A stretch of 11,461 bases of DNA from positions 1 through 11,461 of the forward strand of contig JBDNJM010000055.1 in NCBI GenBank assembly GCA_041687755.1, in the 5' to 3' direction. Each line of letters begins with the position of its first letter. Position 1 is the first letter of the stretch. A program made the position numbers and the translations under genes. Below, piece after piece: positions 1 to 7,298 of this stretch. Origin of the DNA: JBDNJM01 sp041687755. Lineage in GTDB: Bacteria; Planctomycetota; UBA1135; GCA-002686595. The notes below the pieces were generated by a model. It was not told the DNA's origin and searched no databases. It was given only the letters and a program-made list of their open reading frames with translations.

Positions 1-41
1 CCTGGCGGCTATCTGCGGCGCTGCCGCAGATAGCCGCCAGG
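1..41. repeat. Perfect 19-bp inverted repeat (hairpin), REP-like or terminator
   Basis: Bases 1-19 and 23-41 are exact reverse complements around a three-base loop (GCT at 20-22). No T-run follows on the plus strand. On the minus strand any tract would lie beyond the window edge. It sits 60 bases past the stop of the minus-strand sulfatase-like gene, so it could end that transcript. Its perfect stem and the second palindrome beside it also fit an intergenic REP-type element. Which of these it is cannot be decided from one copy. Confidence 0.7.
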
Positions 42-50
42 CCGGAGAAA

Positions 51-67
51 ACGTGCCTGGCACCGTA
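51..67. repeat. Short palindrome around GTGCCTGGCAC
   Basis: GTGCC (53-57) and GGCAC (59-63) pair around a single T, and the flanking AC and GT can extend the stem past one bulged C. From memory, palindromes with this core and a neighbouring GGAGAAAAC-type flank recur in GC-rich environmental genomes near REP-associated (Y1-type) transposases. No such transposase is visible here, so the assignment is an inference. Confidence 0.4.
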
Positions 68-100
68 TCCTTCCCCCCGGCCAGACGGGGCGGGCGCTGG

Positions 101-1438
101 TCAGTCCTCCGACGACTCGCCGTAGCCGAGCAACTCGAGCTGCTCGGCCATCTCGGCGCTGACCGTCGTGTCGCCGTCCGGGCGCGCCGCCTGCTCGGCC
201 GCCGCAGCTAGGCGCGCTTCGGCGAGCGCGCGCAGCCCTGTGACCACGGCGGGCAGCCCCTCCGCCAGGTCTTCGAGCTCTGCGGGATCCGCGAAGCGAT
301 CGAACAGACGCGCGTGCCCCTGGGCATCGAGGATCAGCTTGTGCGGGCCCTCGAACACAGCCACCTCATCGACGCCGCCCTTGCCGAACTTGTCGCTCGA
401 GTAGAGCGGCGCGCTGCGCGCAAGCACGTCGCCGCGCAGCGTGCTCGCGTAGGACGCGCCCTCCAGTTCCAGCCCCGGCGGCGTCTCCAGACCGAACAGC
501 TCGATCAGCGTCGGCGCTAGGTCAATCGTCTGCACGGGCGAGCGATCGAGCCCCGGCCGGACGCCGGGACCCGCCACGATCAGCGGGATGTCCACGTTGT
601 CCCACGCGGTGTGCATGCCGTGCCCGAACACGCCGCGCCGCCCGAGCGCCTCGCCGTGGTCGGAGGTCAGCACCACGAGCACATCCTGGCTCTCGAGGAT
701 CCGCAGCAGCTGGTCCAACTCCTCGTCCTGCTGGGCCAGGTTCGCGCGGTACAGCACCTCGACCCGGTCGAGGGCGGCCTTGCCGAGCTGGCGCTCCTTG
801 AACGTGTCCGCGTGGGCCAGCTCCGCGTCGCGGCGGCCGTCCGCGAGCGGGCCGTCCGGATCGAGCCGCACGCGCCACTCGGGCGCCGCGTTGTAGGGCG
901 AGTGCGGCCGGCGCAGGTGGCAGACGACGAACCACGAGGAGTCGGGGCGTCGGCTGACCCAGTCCACCAGGTCGGGCACCGTGTTCTGGGCCGGGTTGGC
1001 CGGGTCCAGGACGTAGTAGTTGAACGCATCGAAGCCGCGATCGAGCCCAAAGTCCGGGCTGAAGAAGGCCATCTGGCTGAAGGCCGCGGTCTCGAAGCCG
1101 GCGGCCTGGAACAGCTGCGGCAGGGTCGCTATGTCCGGCGCGAGGCGACGCTCGCGGCGCACCAGCCCGTGGGACTCCTGGCTGCGGCCCGACAGCAGGC
1201 TCGCGGTCGAGGGCAGGGTCCAGTTGGCGTTGGAGACGGCGAACTCGTAGCGCCGCCCGCGCGCGGCGAGGGTATCGATCACCGGCGTCAGGCCGGTCGG
1301 CCCGCCGTAGCTCGACAGGTGCACGTCGTGGGTCGCGTCGAGCACAATCACCGCGACGCGCTGAACGGCCGGCTTGGAGCAGGCGACGAGCCCCAGCGCC
1401 AGGGCCGTGAGCCCCGCACACTTGCGCAGGGACCCCAT
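101..1438 (-). CDS. Sulfatase-fold lipoprotein with Thr in the nucleophile position
   Basis: The 445-residue protein has the alkaline-phosphatase/sulfatase fold. The N-terminus is a lipoprotein signal: a basic start, a hydrophobic stretch, then LVAC with the lipidated Cys at 20, so it should be anchored to a membrane. Sulfatase signatures follow in order: a D34...D38 metal site in VLDATHDVHLSSYG, the active-site loop TLPSTASLLSG at 74-84, HSPY at 179-182, SDHGE at 259-263 and GHG at 272-274. Classical sulfatases need C/S-x-P-x-R for formylglycine; here it is T-x-P-S-T. Known relatives with Thr act as phosphohydrolases or phospho-group transferases, so a true sulfatase activity is doubtful. 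I chose the start at 1438 because it begins the signal peptide and overlaps the upstream ligase stop by one base (TGATG). Longer in-frame starts lie inside the ligase gene. Substrate unknown. Confidence 0.85.
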   Translation of the reverse strand: MGSLRKCAGLTALALGLVACSKPAVQRVAVIVLDATHDVHLSSYGGPTGLTPVIDTLAARGRRYEFAVSNANWTLPSTASLLSGRSQESHGLVRRERRLAPDIATLPQLFQAAGFETAAFSQMAFFSPDFGLDRGFDAFNYYVLDPANPAQNTVPDLVDWVSRRPDSSWFVVCHLRRPHSPYNAAPEWRVRLDPDGPLADGRRDAELAHADTFKERQLGKAALDRVEVLYRANLAQQDEELDQLLRILESQDVLVVLTSDHGEALGRRGVFGHGMHTAWDNVDIPLIVAGPGVRPGLDRSPVQTIDLAPTLIELFGLETPPGLELEGASYASTLRGDVLARSAPLYSSDKFGKGGVDEVAVFEGPHKLILDAQGHARLFDRFADPAELEDLAEGLPAVVTGLRALAEARLAAAAEQAARPDGDTTVSAEMAEQLELLGYGESSED

Positions 1439-1440
1439 CA
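1436..1440 (-). other. Stop/start overlap TGATG coupling ligase and lipoprotein genes
   Basis: Read on the minus strand, the ligase stop TGA and the lipoprotein start ATG share one base. No Shine-Dalgarno is needed at such a junction, because the terminating ribosome can restart. This supports one transcript and the 1438 start. Confidence 0.8.
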
Positions 1441-2961
1441 CGCTCCGCCCCCGCCGCGCAGCAGGCGCTTTGCGATCTTGCCCGAGCCGGTGCGCGGCAG
1501 CTGCTCGAGGAAGCGCACCGACCTGGGGCACTTGTAGCGCGCGATTCGCTCACGGCAGAACCCGATCAGCGCGTCGGCGCCGAGCTCCGCGCCGGGGCGC
1601 AGCACGATCGCGCAGCAGACCTGCTCGCCCCAGCGCTCGTCCGGTTCGCCGTAGACGGCGGCCTCCAGCACGCTCGGATGCTCGAACAGCACCGCCTCCA
1701 CCTCGGTCGAGTACACGGACTCGGCGCCGCTCAGGATCATGTCTTTCTTGCGGTCCACGATCTGCACCGAACCGCTCGCGTCGATGGTCGCGAGGTCGCC
1801 GGTGTAGAGCCATCCGTCGCGCAGCGCAGCGGCGGTCGCAGCGGGGTTGTCGAGGTAACCGGGCGTGACCGTTGGGCCGCTCACCCGGATCTCGCCGACG
1901 GCCGTGTCATCGCACGCGACCGGCTCGCCGGCCTCGTCCACCACCTCCAGCGCCACGCCCATGAACGGTCGGCCGGTGCGCGCGCTCAGGGCGAAGCGCT
2001 GCTCTTCCGGCAGCTGCTCCTGGGCGGCCGACAGCCGGCTGAGCGTCAGGTACGGGCTCGTCTCGGTCATGCCGTAGGTCTGCAGGTAGGGCGCGCCGAG
2101 CCGCTCGGTGATGCGCCGCACGACGCGCGGTGCGATCGGTGCGCCGCCGGAGAGCACGACGCGCAGGTGCGGGAAGCGCGCGGCATCTGCACCCGCGTGC
2201 TCGACCATCAGGTTCAGCATGGCCGGCACCAGATTCGTCAGCGTGACGCGCTCGCGCTCGAACAGGTCCAGCGCCGCGCCCTGCTCGAAGCGCTCGAGGA
2301 ACACGTGTCGGCCGCCGACCGCGGTGAGCGCCAGAGTGGCCCAGGCGTCGGCCAAGTGGAACATTGGCGCGATATGGGCCCAGGTGTCCGCACGGCTCAA
2401 GCCGAGCTCCGCGATCGCGAACAGGGCGTGGGTGCACACGTTGCGGTGGGTCAGGACGACGCCCTTGGGGTCGCCGGTCGTGCCGCTCGTGTAGTACAGA
2501 TGAGCCGCGTCGTTCTCGTCCACCTGGACAGCCGGCGCGGCGGGCCCGGGCGCGCTGCCGTCGGGCGCGCTGCCGTCGGGCGCGATCGTCAGTCGCGGGC
2601 GCGAGGTCGCGCGCTCGGCCAGCTCGAGCAGCTCGGGCTCGACCAGCAGCAGCTGGACATTCGCGTGTTCGGTCACCGTCGCCAGCTCCCGCGGGGCCAA
2701 GCGCCAGTTGAGCGGGACGAGGACCGCCCCGACGTGCGCGACCGCGAAGGTCCAGACCAGGGCCGCGGGCGTGTTGTGGGCTAGCAGAGCCACCCGTTCT
2801 CCCTGAGCGATCCCGCGCTTCTGGAGCACCGCGGCACAGCGCGCAACTTCTTGAGCCATCTCCGCATACGTCAGGGAGCGTCCCCCGTGGGCGACGGCGA
2901 CGTCGTCTGCCGCGCCGCGCAGGGCGGTCTCGAGGAGGTTCGGAAGCGTCGTGCCGCGCAT
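1438..2961 (-). CDS. AMP-forming acyl-CoA synthetase/ligase (class I adenylate-forming)
   Basis: This 507-residue enzyme should activate a carboxylic acid, probably a fatty acid, with ATP to an acyl-adenylate and then to acyl-CoA in the cytoplasm. All core motifs are present: the P-loop TSGTTGDPK at 158-166, YGMTE at 296-300, YTGDL at 386-390, the hinge DRKKD at 403-407, and the C-terminal PRTGSGKI with catalytic Lys495. The usual SGGEN loop is SGAES here. Length is normal for the family. The start at 2961 gives an N-terminus (TLPNLLETAL) where relatives begin; a GTG at 3036 would add 25 atypical residues. A 15-bp direct duplication lengthens the linker before the P-loop. It is the first gene of a unit with the sulfatase-like lipoprotein, probably translationally coupled. 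Motifs do not settle the chain length of the substrate. Confidence 0.92.
   Translation of the reverse strand: MRGTTLPNLLETALRGAADDVAVAHGGRSLTYAEMAQEVARCAAVLQKRGIAQGERVALLAHNTPAALVWTFAVAHVGAVLVPLNWRLAPRELATVTEHANVQLLLVEPELLELAERATSRPRLTIAPDGSAPDGSAPGPAAPAVQVDENDAAHLYYTSGTTGDPKGVVLTHRNVCTHALFAIAELGLSRADTWAHIAPMFHLADAWATLALTAVGGRHVFLERFEQGAALDLFERERVTLTNLVPAMLNLMVEHAGADAARFPHLRVVLSGGAPIAPRVVRRITERLGAPYLQTYGMTETSPYLTLSRLSAAQEQLPEEQRFALSARTGRPFMGVALEVVDEAGEPVACDDTAVGEIRVSGPTVTPGYLDNPAATAAALRDGWLYTGDLATIDASGSVQIVDRKKDMILSGAESVYSTEVEAVLFEHPSVLEAAVYGEPDERWGEQVCCAIVLRPGAELGADALIGFCRERIARYKCPRSVRFLEQLPRTGSGKIAKRLLRGGGGA
2551..2580. repeat. 15-bp perfect tandem duplication in the ligase gene
   Basis: CGCGCTGCCGTCGGG occurs twice back to back (2551-2565 and 2566-2580). 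Being a multiple of three, it keeps frame and yields a repeated Ala-Pro-Asp-Gly-Ser in a linker just ahead of the ATP-binding loop. Confidence 0.9.
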
Positions 2962-3132
2962 GGGGGCCGAGTCTAGGAGCGCTGGCGTGCATGGCACGCT
3001 CTTTGGTCTACGACTCAGGCCCAGGAGCCCGAACACTGGGCGCCCACCGGATCCGAGTTCCTAGCCTCGCGGCGCTGTCCGAACCCTAAGCTGGACGCGC
3101 GCTCCCGATCCTCCACACCGACCGTGCCTCTC
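2962..3132. other. Divergent intergenic region between ligase unit and giant secreted protein
   Basis: This gap must hold promoters for both flanking genes, but I see no convincing -35/-10 pair on either strand. A small hairpin with a 6-bp stem (GCGTGC 2985-2990, GCACGC 2994-2999, loop ATG) lies near the ligase start. Neither start codon has a clear Shine-Dalgarno sequence. Confidence 0.5.
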
Positions 3133-6100
3133 ATGTCGCTATCTCGACTCCCAATCCTGCCGGCATTCCTCCTGGCGCCGGTCGCCATCGCCGCCTCCGC
3201 CGCGGCGCAGCTGCCGCAGGTCGATTCGGTCTCGCCAACCTTCGCCCAGTTCCCCTCGGTCATCACCATCACCGGCCAGAACCTGGCGGGCGCGACGGCG
3301 ATCACCTTCGGCTCGTCCACCGGCAGCTTCGTCGGATTGACCGACACCCAGATCCTCGCCACGGTCCCCCCGACCGCGCCGGGCTTCGCCGACGTTTCCG
3401 TTACGACGCCCGCCGGCACCGCCTCGTTCGTGGACGCGGCTGAGTTCCTGCCCAACCTCACGGTCAGCGGCGGCACGGAGCTAGCCGGCCCGCTCGAGCT
3501 AACCCTGCGCAACGGCGGCGGCGGCGTGGCGATCCTCGCCTACTCCCTCGGCGCGGGCGCGCCTGTCAGCATCGGGCCCTGGCACTACGGCCTCGAGCTG
3601 AACCTCGGCCAAGGATTCGGCTTGCTTGGCAACTTCCCGATCCCCGCCAGCGGCACGGGCACGGTCGCCATCGACCTGCCCGTCGTTCCCGCGCTGGTCG
3701 GCCAAGAGCTCTTCTACCAGTCCTTTGCGACCCTACAGCCCGCAGGTTTCTTGGTCGGCGGCAGCTTCAGCAACACCGTCTCGGCCGTGATCACCGGCTT
3801 CGCCTTCGAGCCGCCGACCAACCTCGCCTACGCGAGTGAACTCGCCCAGTACCCGCTCGGCTTCGCGATCGAGCCCAACTTCCCGATGCTCGACAGCTTC
3901 GCCAACGCGTGGTCCGTCGCCCCCGCGCTTTCCGCAGGTCTCACGATCAATGCGAGCACGGGCGAAATCACCGGGGCCCCCACGGCGTTGCAGCCCCTGA
4001 CGACCTACACGGTCACCGCCGGCAACGAGGCCGGCTCGACGACATCATCTCTTCAGCTGGGCGTCGTGCCGCCGATCAACGCCCTGCTCGACCCGAACTC
4101 CGGCGGCCTCGCCTCCGAGCTGCGCATCGGCGAGATTCGCTACGGCCGCAGCGTCGACGTCTACAGCCAATCCAGCCCCTCCGCGCCCCTCGACCTCGTC
4201 TATCCGGACCTCGTGATTGGCCAGGGCTTCCTCCCCGCTCCCTCCCAGGGCCACCTCGACCGCTCTGAGGCCACCGGCCGTGAACGCCTGATCCTGCTCA
4301 CGCCGAACACGGTCCAGCCGAACGAGCCGTTCGATTCCCTCGTCCAAGCGGCCACGGAATCCGCCCAGGTCCTGAGTCCCCAAGCGGCTCTCGAGCTCGC
4401 ACAGGGCTTCGTTCCTAGGAACGCCTGCTTCAGCGTGCGCTTCGACGATCTCGTGAACGCGGACACGTTCAACTTCAACGTCAACTTCCGGCTGATGGTC
4501 GAGACGATCCACAATCCCGTCGCCAGCAACCTGTGGCCGCGCACGCGCTTCAGCCCGAACTGGGGCGGCTTCTCCGGGATGGACGGCAGCTTCAAGCCGA
4601 CGCGCCTGATCGTGGACCTGACCTTCGACGCCGCGGAGCGCTTCCCCGGCTTCTCGACGACGATCCTCCCCCTCAGTGGCGCCGGCATCCCGCCCTTCGA
4701 GGACGCGCCGGACTTCCCGAACAACCTGACAGACGTGGCCATGCGCTTCGCCACCCAAGCCGATCCCGCCAGCGGGGTGTTCGAGATCATCTCGAACCTG
4801 TCGGGTGCCCAGCTGACCGCCTCCGGCAACGGTCCGATCGACACAACGATCACCACCGTGGACGCGGTCCGCGCCTTCCGGGCCGGTCAGCCCGAAGACT
4901 TCGCCCGAGGCTTCCTCGTCGACTCGAGGCCCCCGAACCTCCAGCTTCAGCTGGATGTGCTGCTCGACAACCTCGTCGACGATCCCGCGGGAATCGCGGG
5001 GCTCGACTACCTCGCGGACGTGAGCTTCCTCGACGACGCCTGCTTCCTGGCTCCCGAGCCGGGCGATGGCTTCCGTGCAATCGGCGCCTTCCAGCGCCTC
5101 TACACCGTCACGGCGCCGGGCACCGTCGCTGGAACGGCCGTCATCGGCATGCAGCTGCGCCGCGAGTCGCATCTATCGTTCGACGCGGTCGGTTCAGAAC
5201 AGGCGCGCTTGATCCGCACCGCGGGTAGTTCGCTCCCCTCGATCGACCTGGCCTGCCTCGTGCGCGACGCTATCGCGCCCTTCGGTTCGCCCGTGGGCAT
5301 CCTGCAGCCCAGCGCGATCCCCGTCATCACCTTCGACGAGCCGATGTACGCGCCCGACGCCGTGGGCTATGACGGCCTGCAGCTGTTCCGCGAAGCCCTG
5401 CCGATGAACCCGAGCGACGTGGTCCCGGTCGAGGTCAGCGCGGACCTCTCGTTCCGGTCCTTCCTGATCCAGCCCCTGCTGCACCTCGCCCACGCGAACA
5501 ACTCGGAGGACTACTTCCTCCAGATCGCCCCGGCCTCCGAAAAGCCCCTGCGCGACCTGGTCGGCAACGTGCTCTCCGGCGGGCTCCTCTCGATTCCGCT
5601 CGCGATAGATTCCTCCGCCAACGCGGTGGACAACGGCGGCTGGATCCTGCGCTTCGATGAAGTTGACGAAGGCGGGCCCGTGGGCTCCGAGGCTTCCGGC
5701 AACTTCACCTACAACCTGGCCAACGGCACGCTGAGCCCGCGCCCGGTCAGCCGCTTCAGCTCGGTGATCGATGATGCCTCTACCCCCGGGATCGCGGCCA
5801 TGTCGCCGGTCCCCGGCGGGCTTCAGACTCCCCTTTCGGGGCTTGGCTCGAAGCTGCACCAGGTCTGGCGGGCCTTCGACATGGGCCTTCCCGTCGGTCA
5901 GCAGACGACCGGTTTCGAGGACCTCGACGTCGAAGGCCTGGCCCTGGCCGTGCAGAACGGGAGCGTCGTGGTGGATTTCTACCCCGAGTTCGAGATCCTC
6001 GCGGGGCACTCGAGCCGCTTGCCCGACGAGTCGCTGAACCCGCTGTCCCTCCTGCCCGAGCACCCCTTCTCAGGTTTTCTGTCCAACGCGAGCTTCGCCG

Positions 6101-7095
6101 AGAACTACCTCGGCGACGAGCAACTGCTGCACGAGCGCTCCAAGGGCTTCCTGGTCAGCCCCCTCGGCGTGTTCCAGTCCGCGACCGGCACGGCGATGCT
6201 GCGCCTGCCGCTCAACCAGGACGCCAACCCCGGTGAGGAGTCGACCTTCACCTGGCGCGATCTCTCGGTCCGTGAGCGCGGCGCACTCAAGAACAACAAC
6301 ACCACAGAAACGGAGGGCCCCGGCATCCCGCTGCAGCGCGAGGTCGAGCTGTTCGGGCTCAACCAGGAGCCCGGCCAGACCTGGGGCGGCATGTCCGCGA
6401 GCGCCGGCGTCCCCGCCGGTGTCCCGACCAACGGCCTGCCGCTGCTGCTCGAGTACCGCTGCTTCCCAAGCGACTCGATCTCGCTCAACAGCTTCCGGGC
6501 CTCGCTGGCTATCACGTCTTCGGCCGCGCCGTTCTTCCGGGCGTTCTCGACCGGGGGTTTCGACATCTCCAGCGCCGCGATCACCAAGGACCCCGACCTA
6601 CAGCCAAGCCCTACGGGTGGCTTCAACGGGAACCCCGGGAACCCGCCGCTCGGCGCGCCGACCCTGCCGCGCGATCCCAGCGTGTATCTCGGCCAGGTCG
6701 ACTTCGTCGTGCGCGTCAGCCGCGTCCACACCTCCCTACAAACGGCCGTCGGGTTCTCCGATCCCGACTACCGCGGCGTGTCCCTCGACGCCATCGGGCT
6801 CGAGGGCGACGCCCAGGTCCTGGTCGCCTTCCGCGGACACGATCCGACCCTCGGCGCGAACCAGCCCGCCGACGACGCGAGCCAGCTCGACGCCTACGGC
6901 GACCTGCTGACCGGCCCGCTGCTGGCCAGCCAGCTGACGCTCTATCCGCCGCTCGAATTCAGCACCTCGGACTGGAGCGACTCGATCGACGACCTGGACG
7001 GCACCTCGGCGCTACAGCTGCGGCTGACGTTCATCAACGACCTGACCACCGGGCAGTCGCCGCGGGTCAGCGCCGTCGGCGTCGCCTACGAGTAG
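3133..7095 (+). CDS. Large secreted multidomain protein with IPT/TIG, putative-Ig and Big_5-like domains
   Basis: The predicted precursor is 1320 residues. Residues 1-25 form a Sec signal peptide: Arg early, a hydrophobic core, cleavage near AAA|QL. An IPT/TIG domain follows at about 28-100 (VDSVSPTF...ITITGQNLAGATAITFG). A putative-Ig domain lies at about 227-315 (LSAGLTINASTGEITGAPTA, then YTVTAGNEAGST). About 720-825 resembles a Big_5/SbsA-like domain (VITFDEPMYAP ... LRDLVGNVLSGG). The rest, including about 320-700 and 830-1320, is probably beta-rich but I do not recognise it. There is no transmembrane segment, PEP-CTERM, autotransporter barrel or lipobox, so it is probably released or held in the periplasm or cell surface by other means. 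I preferred ATG 3133 to an in-frame GTG at 3124 because it sits closer to the signal peptide. It is transcribed alone. Adhesion or matrix roles are typical of these domains but unproven here. Confidence 0.85.
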   Translation: MSLSRLPILPAFLLAPVAIAASAAAQLPQVDSVSPTFAQFPSVITITGQNLAGATAITFGSSTGSFVGLTDTQILATVPPTAPGFADVSVTTPAGTASFVDAAEFLPNLTVSGGTELAGPLELTLRNGGGGVAILAYSLGAGAPVSIGPWHYGLELNLGQGFGLLGNFPIPASGTGTVAIDLPVVPALVGQELFYQSFATLQPAGFLVGGSFSNTVSAVITGFAFEPPTNLAYASELAQYPLGFAIEPNFPMLDSFANAWSVAPALSAGLTINASTGEITGAPTALQPLTTYTVTAGNEAGSTTSSLQLGVVPPINALLDPNSGGLASELRIGEIRYGRSVDVYSQSSPSAPLDLVYPDLVIGQGFLPAPSQGHLDRSEATGRERLILLTPNTVQPNEPFDSLVQAATESAQVLSPQAALELAQGFVPRNACFSVRFDDLVNADTFNFNVNFRLMVETIHNPVASNLWPRTRFSPNWGGFSGMDGSFKPTRLIVDLTFDAAERFPGFSTTILPLSGAGIPPFEDAPDFPNNLTDVAMRFATQADPASGVFEIISNLSGAQLTASGNGPIDTTITTVDAVRAFRAGQPEDFARGFLVDSRPPNLQLQLDVLLDNLVDDPAGIAGLDYLADVSFLDDACFLAPEPGDGFRAIGAFQRLYTVTAPGTVAGTAVIGMQLRRESHLSFDAVGSEQARLIRTAGSSLPSIDLACLVRDAIAPFGSPVGILQPSAIPVITFDEPMYAPDAVGYDGLQLFREALPMNPSDVVPVEVSADLSFRSFLIQPLLHLAHANNSEDYFLQIAPASEKPLRDLVGNVLSGGLLSIPLAIDSSANAVDNGGWILRFDEVDEGGPVGSEASGNFTYNLANGTLSPRPVSRFSSVIDDASTPGIAAMSPVPGGLQTPLSGLGSKLHQVWRAFDMGLPVGQQTTGFEDLDVEGLALAVQNGSVVVDFYPEFEILAGHSSRLPDESLNPLSLLPEHPFSGFLSNASFAENYLGDEQLLHERSKGFLVSPLGVFQSATGTAMLRLPLNQDANPGEESTFTWRDLSVRERGALKNNNTTETEGPGIPLQREVELFGLNQEPGQTWGGMSASAGVPAGVPTNGLPLLLEYRCFPSDSISLNSFRASLAITSSAAPFFRAFSTGGFDISSAAITKDPDLQPSPTGGFNGNPGNPPLGAPTLPRDPSVYLGQVDFVVRVSRVHTSLQTAVGFSDPDYRGVSLDAIGLEGDAQVLVAFRGHDPTLGANQPADDASQLDAYGDLLTGPLLASQLTLYPPLEFSTSDWSDSIDDLDGTSALQLRLTFINDLTTGQSPRVSAVGVAYE

Positions 7096-7122
7096 GGCCA
7101 GGCGCAGCAGCGCCACAACGTG

Positions 7123-7163
7123 CCGCGCCCGTCCGGTCCCTCCAGGGGACTGGACGGGCGCGG
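7123..7163. terminator. Strong GC-rich hairpin, likely bidirectional terminator
   Basis: An 18-bp stem (7123-7140 with 7146-7163; 17 Watson-Crick pairs and one G-T) closes a 5-base loop TCCAG. It lies 27 bases past the stop of the plus-strand secreted-protein gene and between two convergent genes. The trailing tract on the plus strand is only CTCTCGTT, so termination would depend mainly on the stem. No other strong signal was seen in 7164-7298, which holds only short GC-rich self-complementary stretches. Confidence 0.7.
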
Positions 7164-7298
7164 CTCTCGTTCGGGGTGCGGGTCGGGCCCAGCGAAGCCC
7201 TCCCGGCAAAGGCTCGGGCCTCCCCCAGGCCTGCCGGGCGGGCAGCTCAGCCCGGAGAGGCCCGGCTGGGGCTCTCCCTGACGTCGCGAACCCGCGCC

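Noticed and set aside
20..29. GCTGCCGCAG shared by the hairpin and the 21-bp repeat units near 9600-9670
   Set aside because: A ten-base match of such GC-rich sequence is easily coincidental, and in the repeat it encodes AAAG in frame.
611..1537. Long plus-strand open frame opposite the sulfatase-like gene (308 codons)
   Set aside because: Antisense shadow of GC-rich coding DNA; low-complexity Arg/Gly/Ala-rich translation with no motif, while the minus frame has full family signatures.
1678..2784. 368-codon plus-strand frame opposite the acyl-CoA ligase
   Set aside because: Translation rich in Arg, Gly, Gln and His with no domain; the ligase on the other strand has every core motif.
2985..2999. 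Six-base-pair hairpin upstream of the ligase gene as an operator or riboswitch
   Set aside because: Too short for a riboswitch and no conserved sequence around it; such stems are common at this GC content.
4045..5172. 375-codon minus-strand frame inside the secreted-protein gene
   Set aside because: Mirror frame produced by codon bias; no motif, and the plus frame shows a signal peptide and continuous domains.
5194..6063. 289-codon minus-strand frame inside the secreted-protein gene
   Set aside because: Same antisense codon-bias effect; no recognisable domain or start signal.
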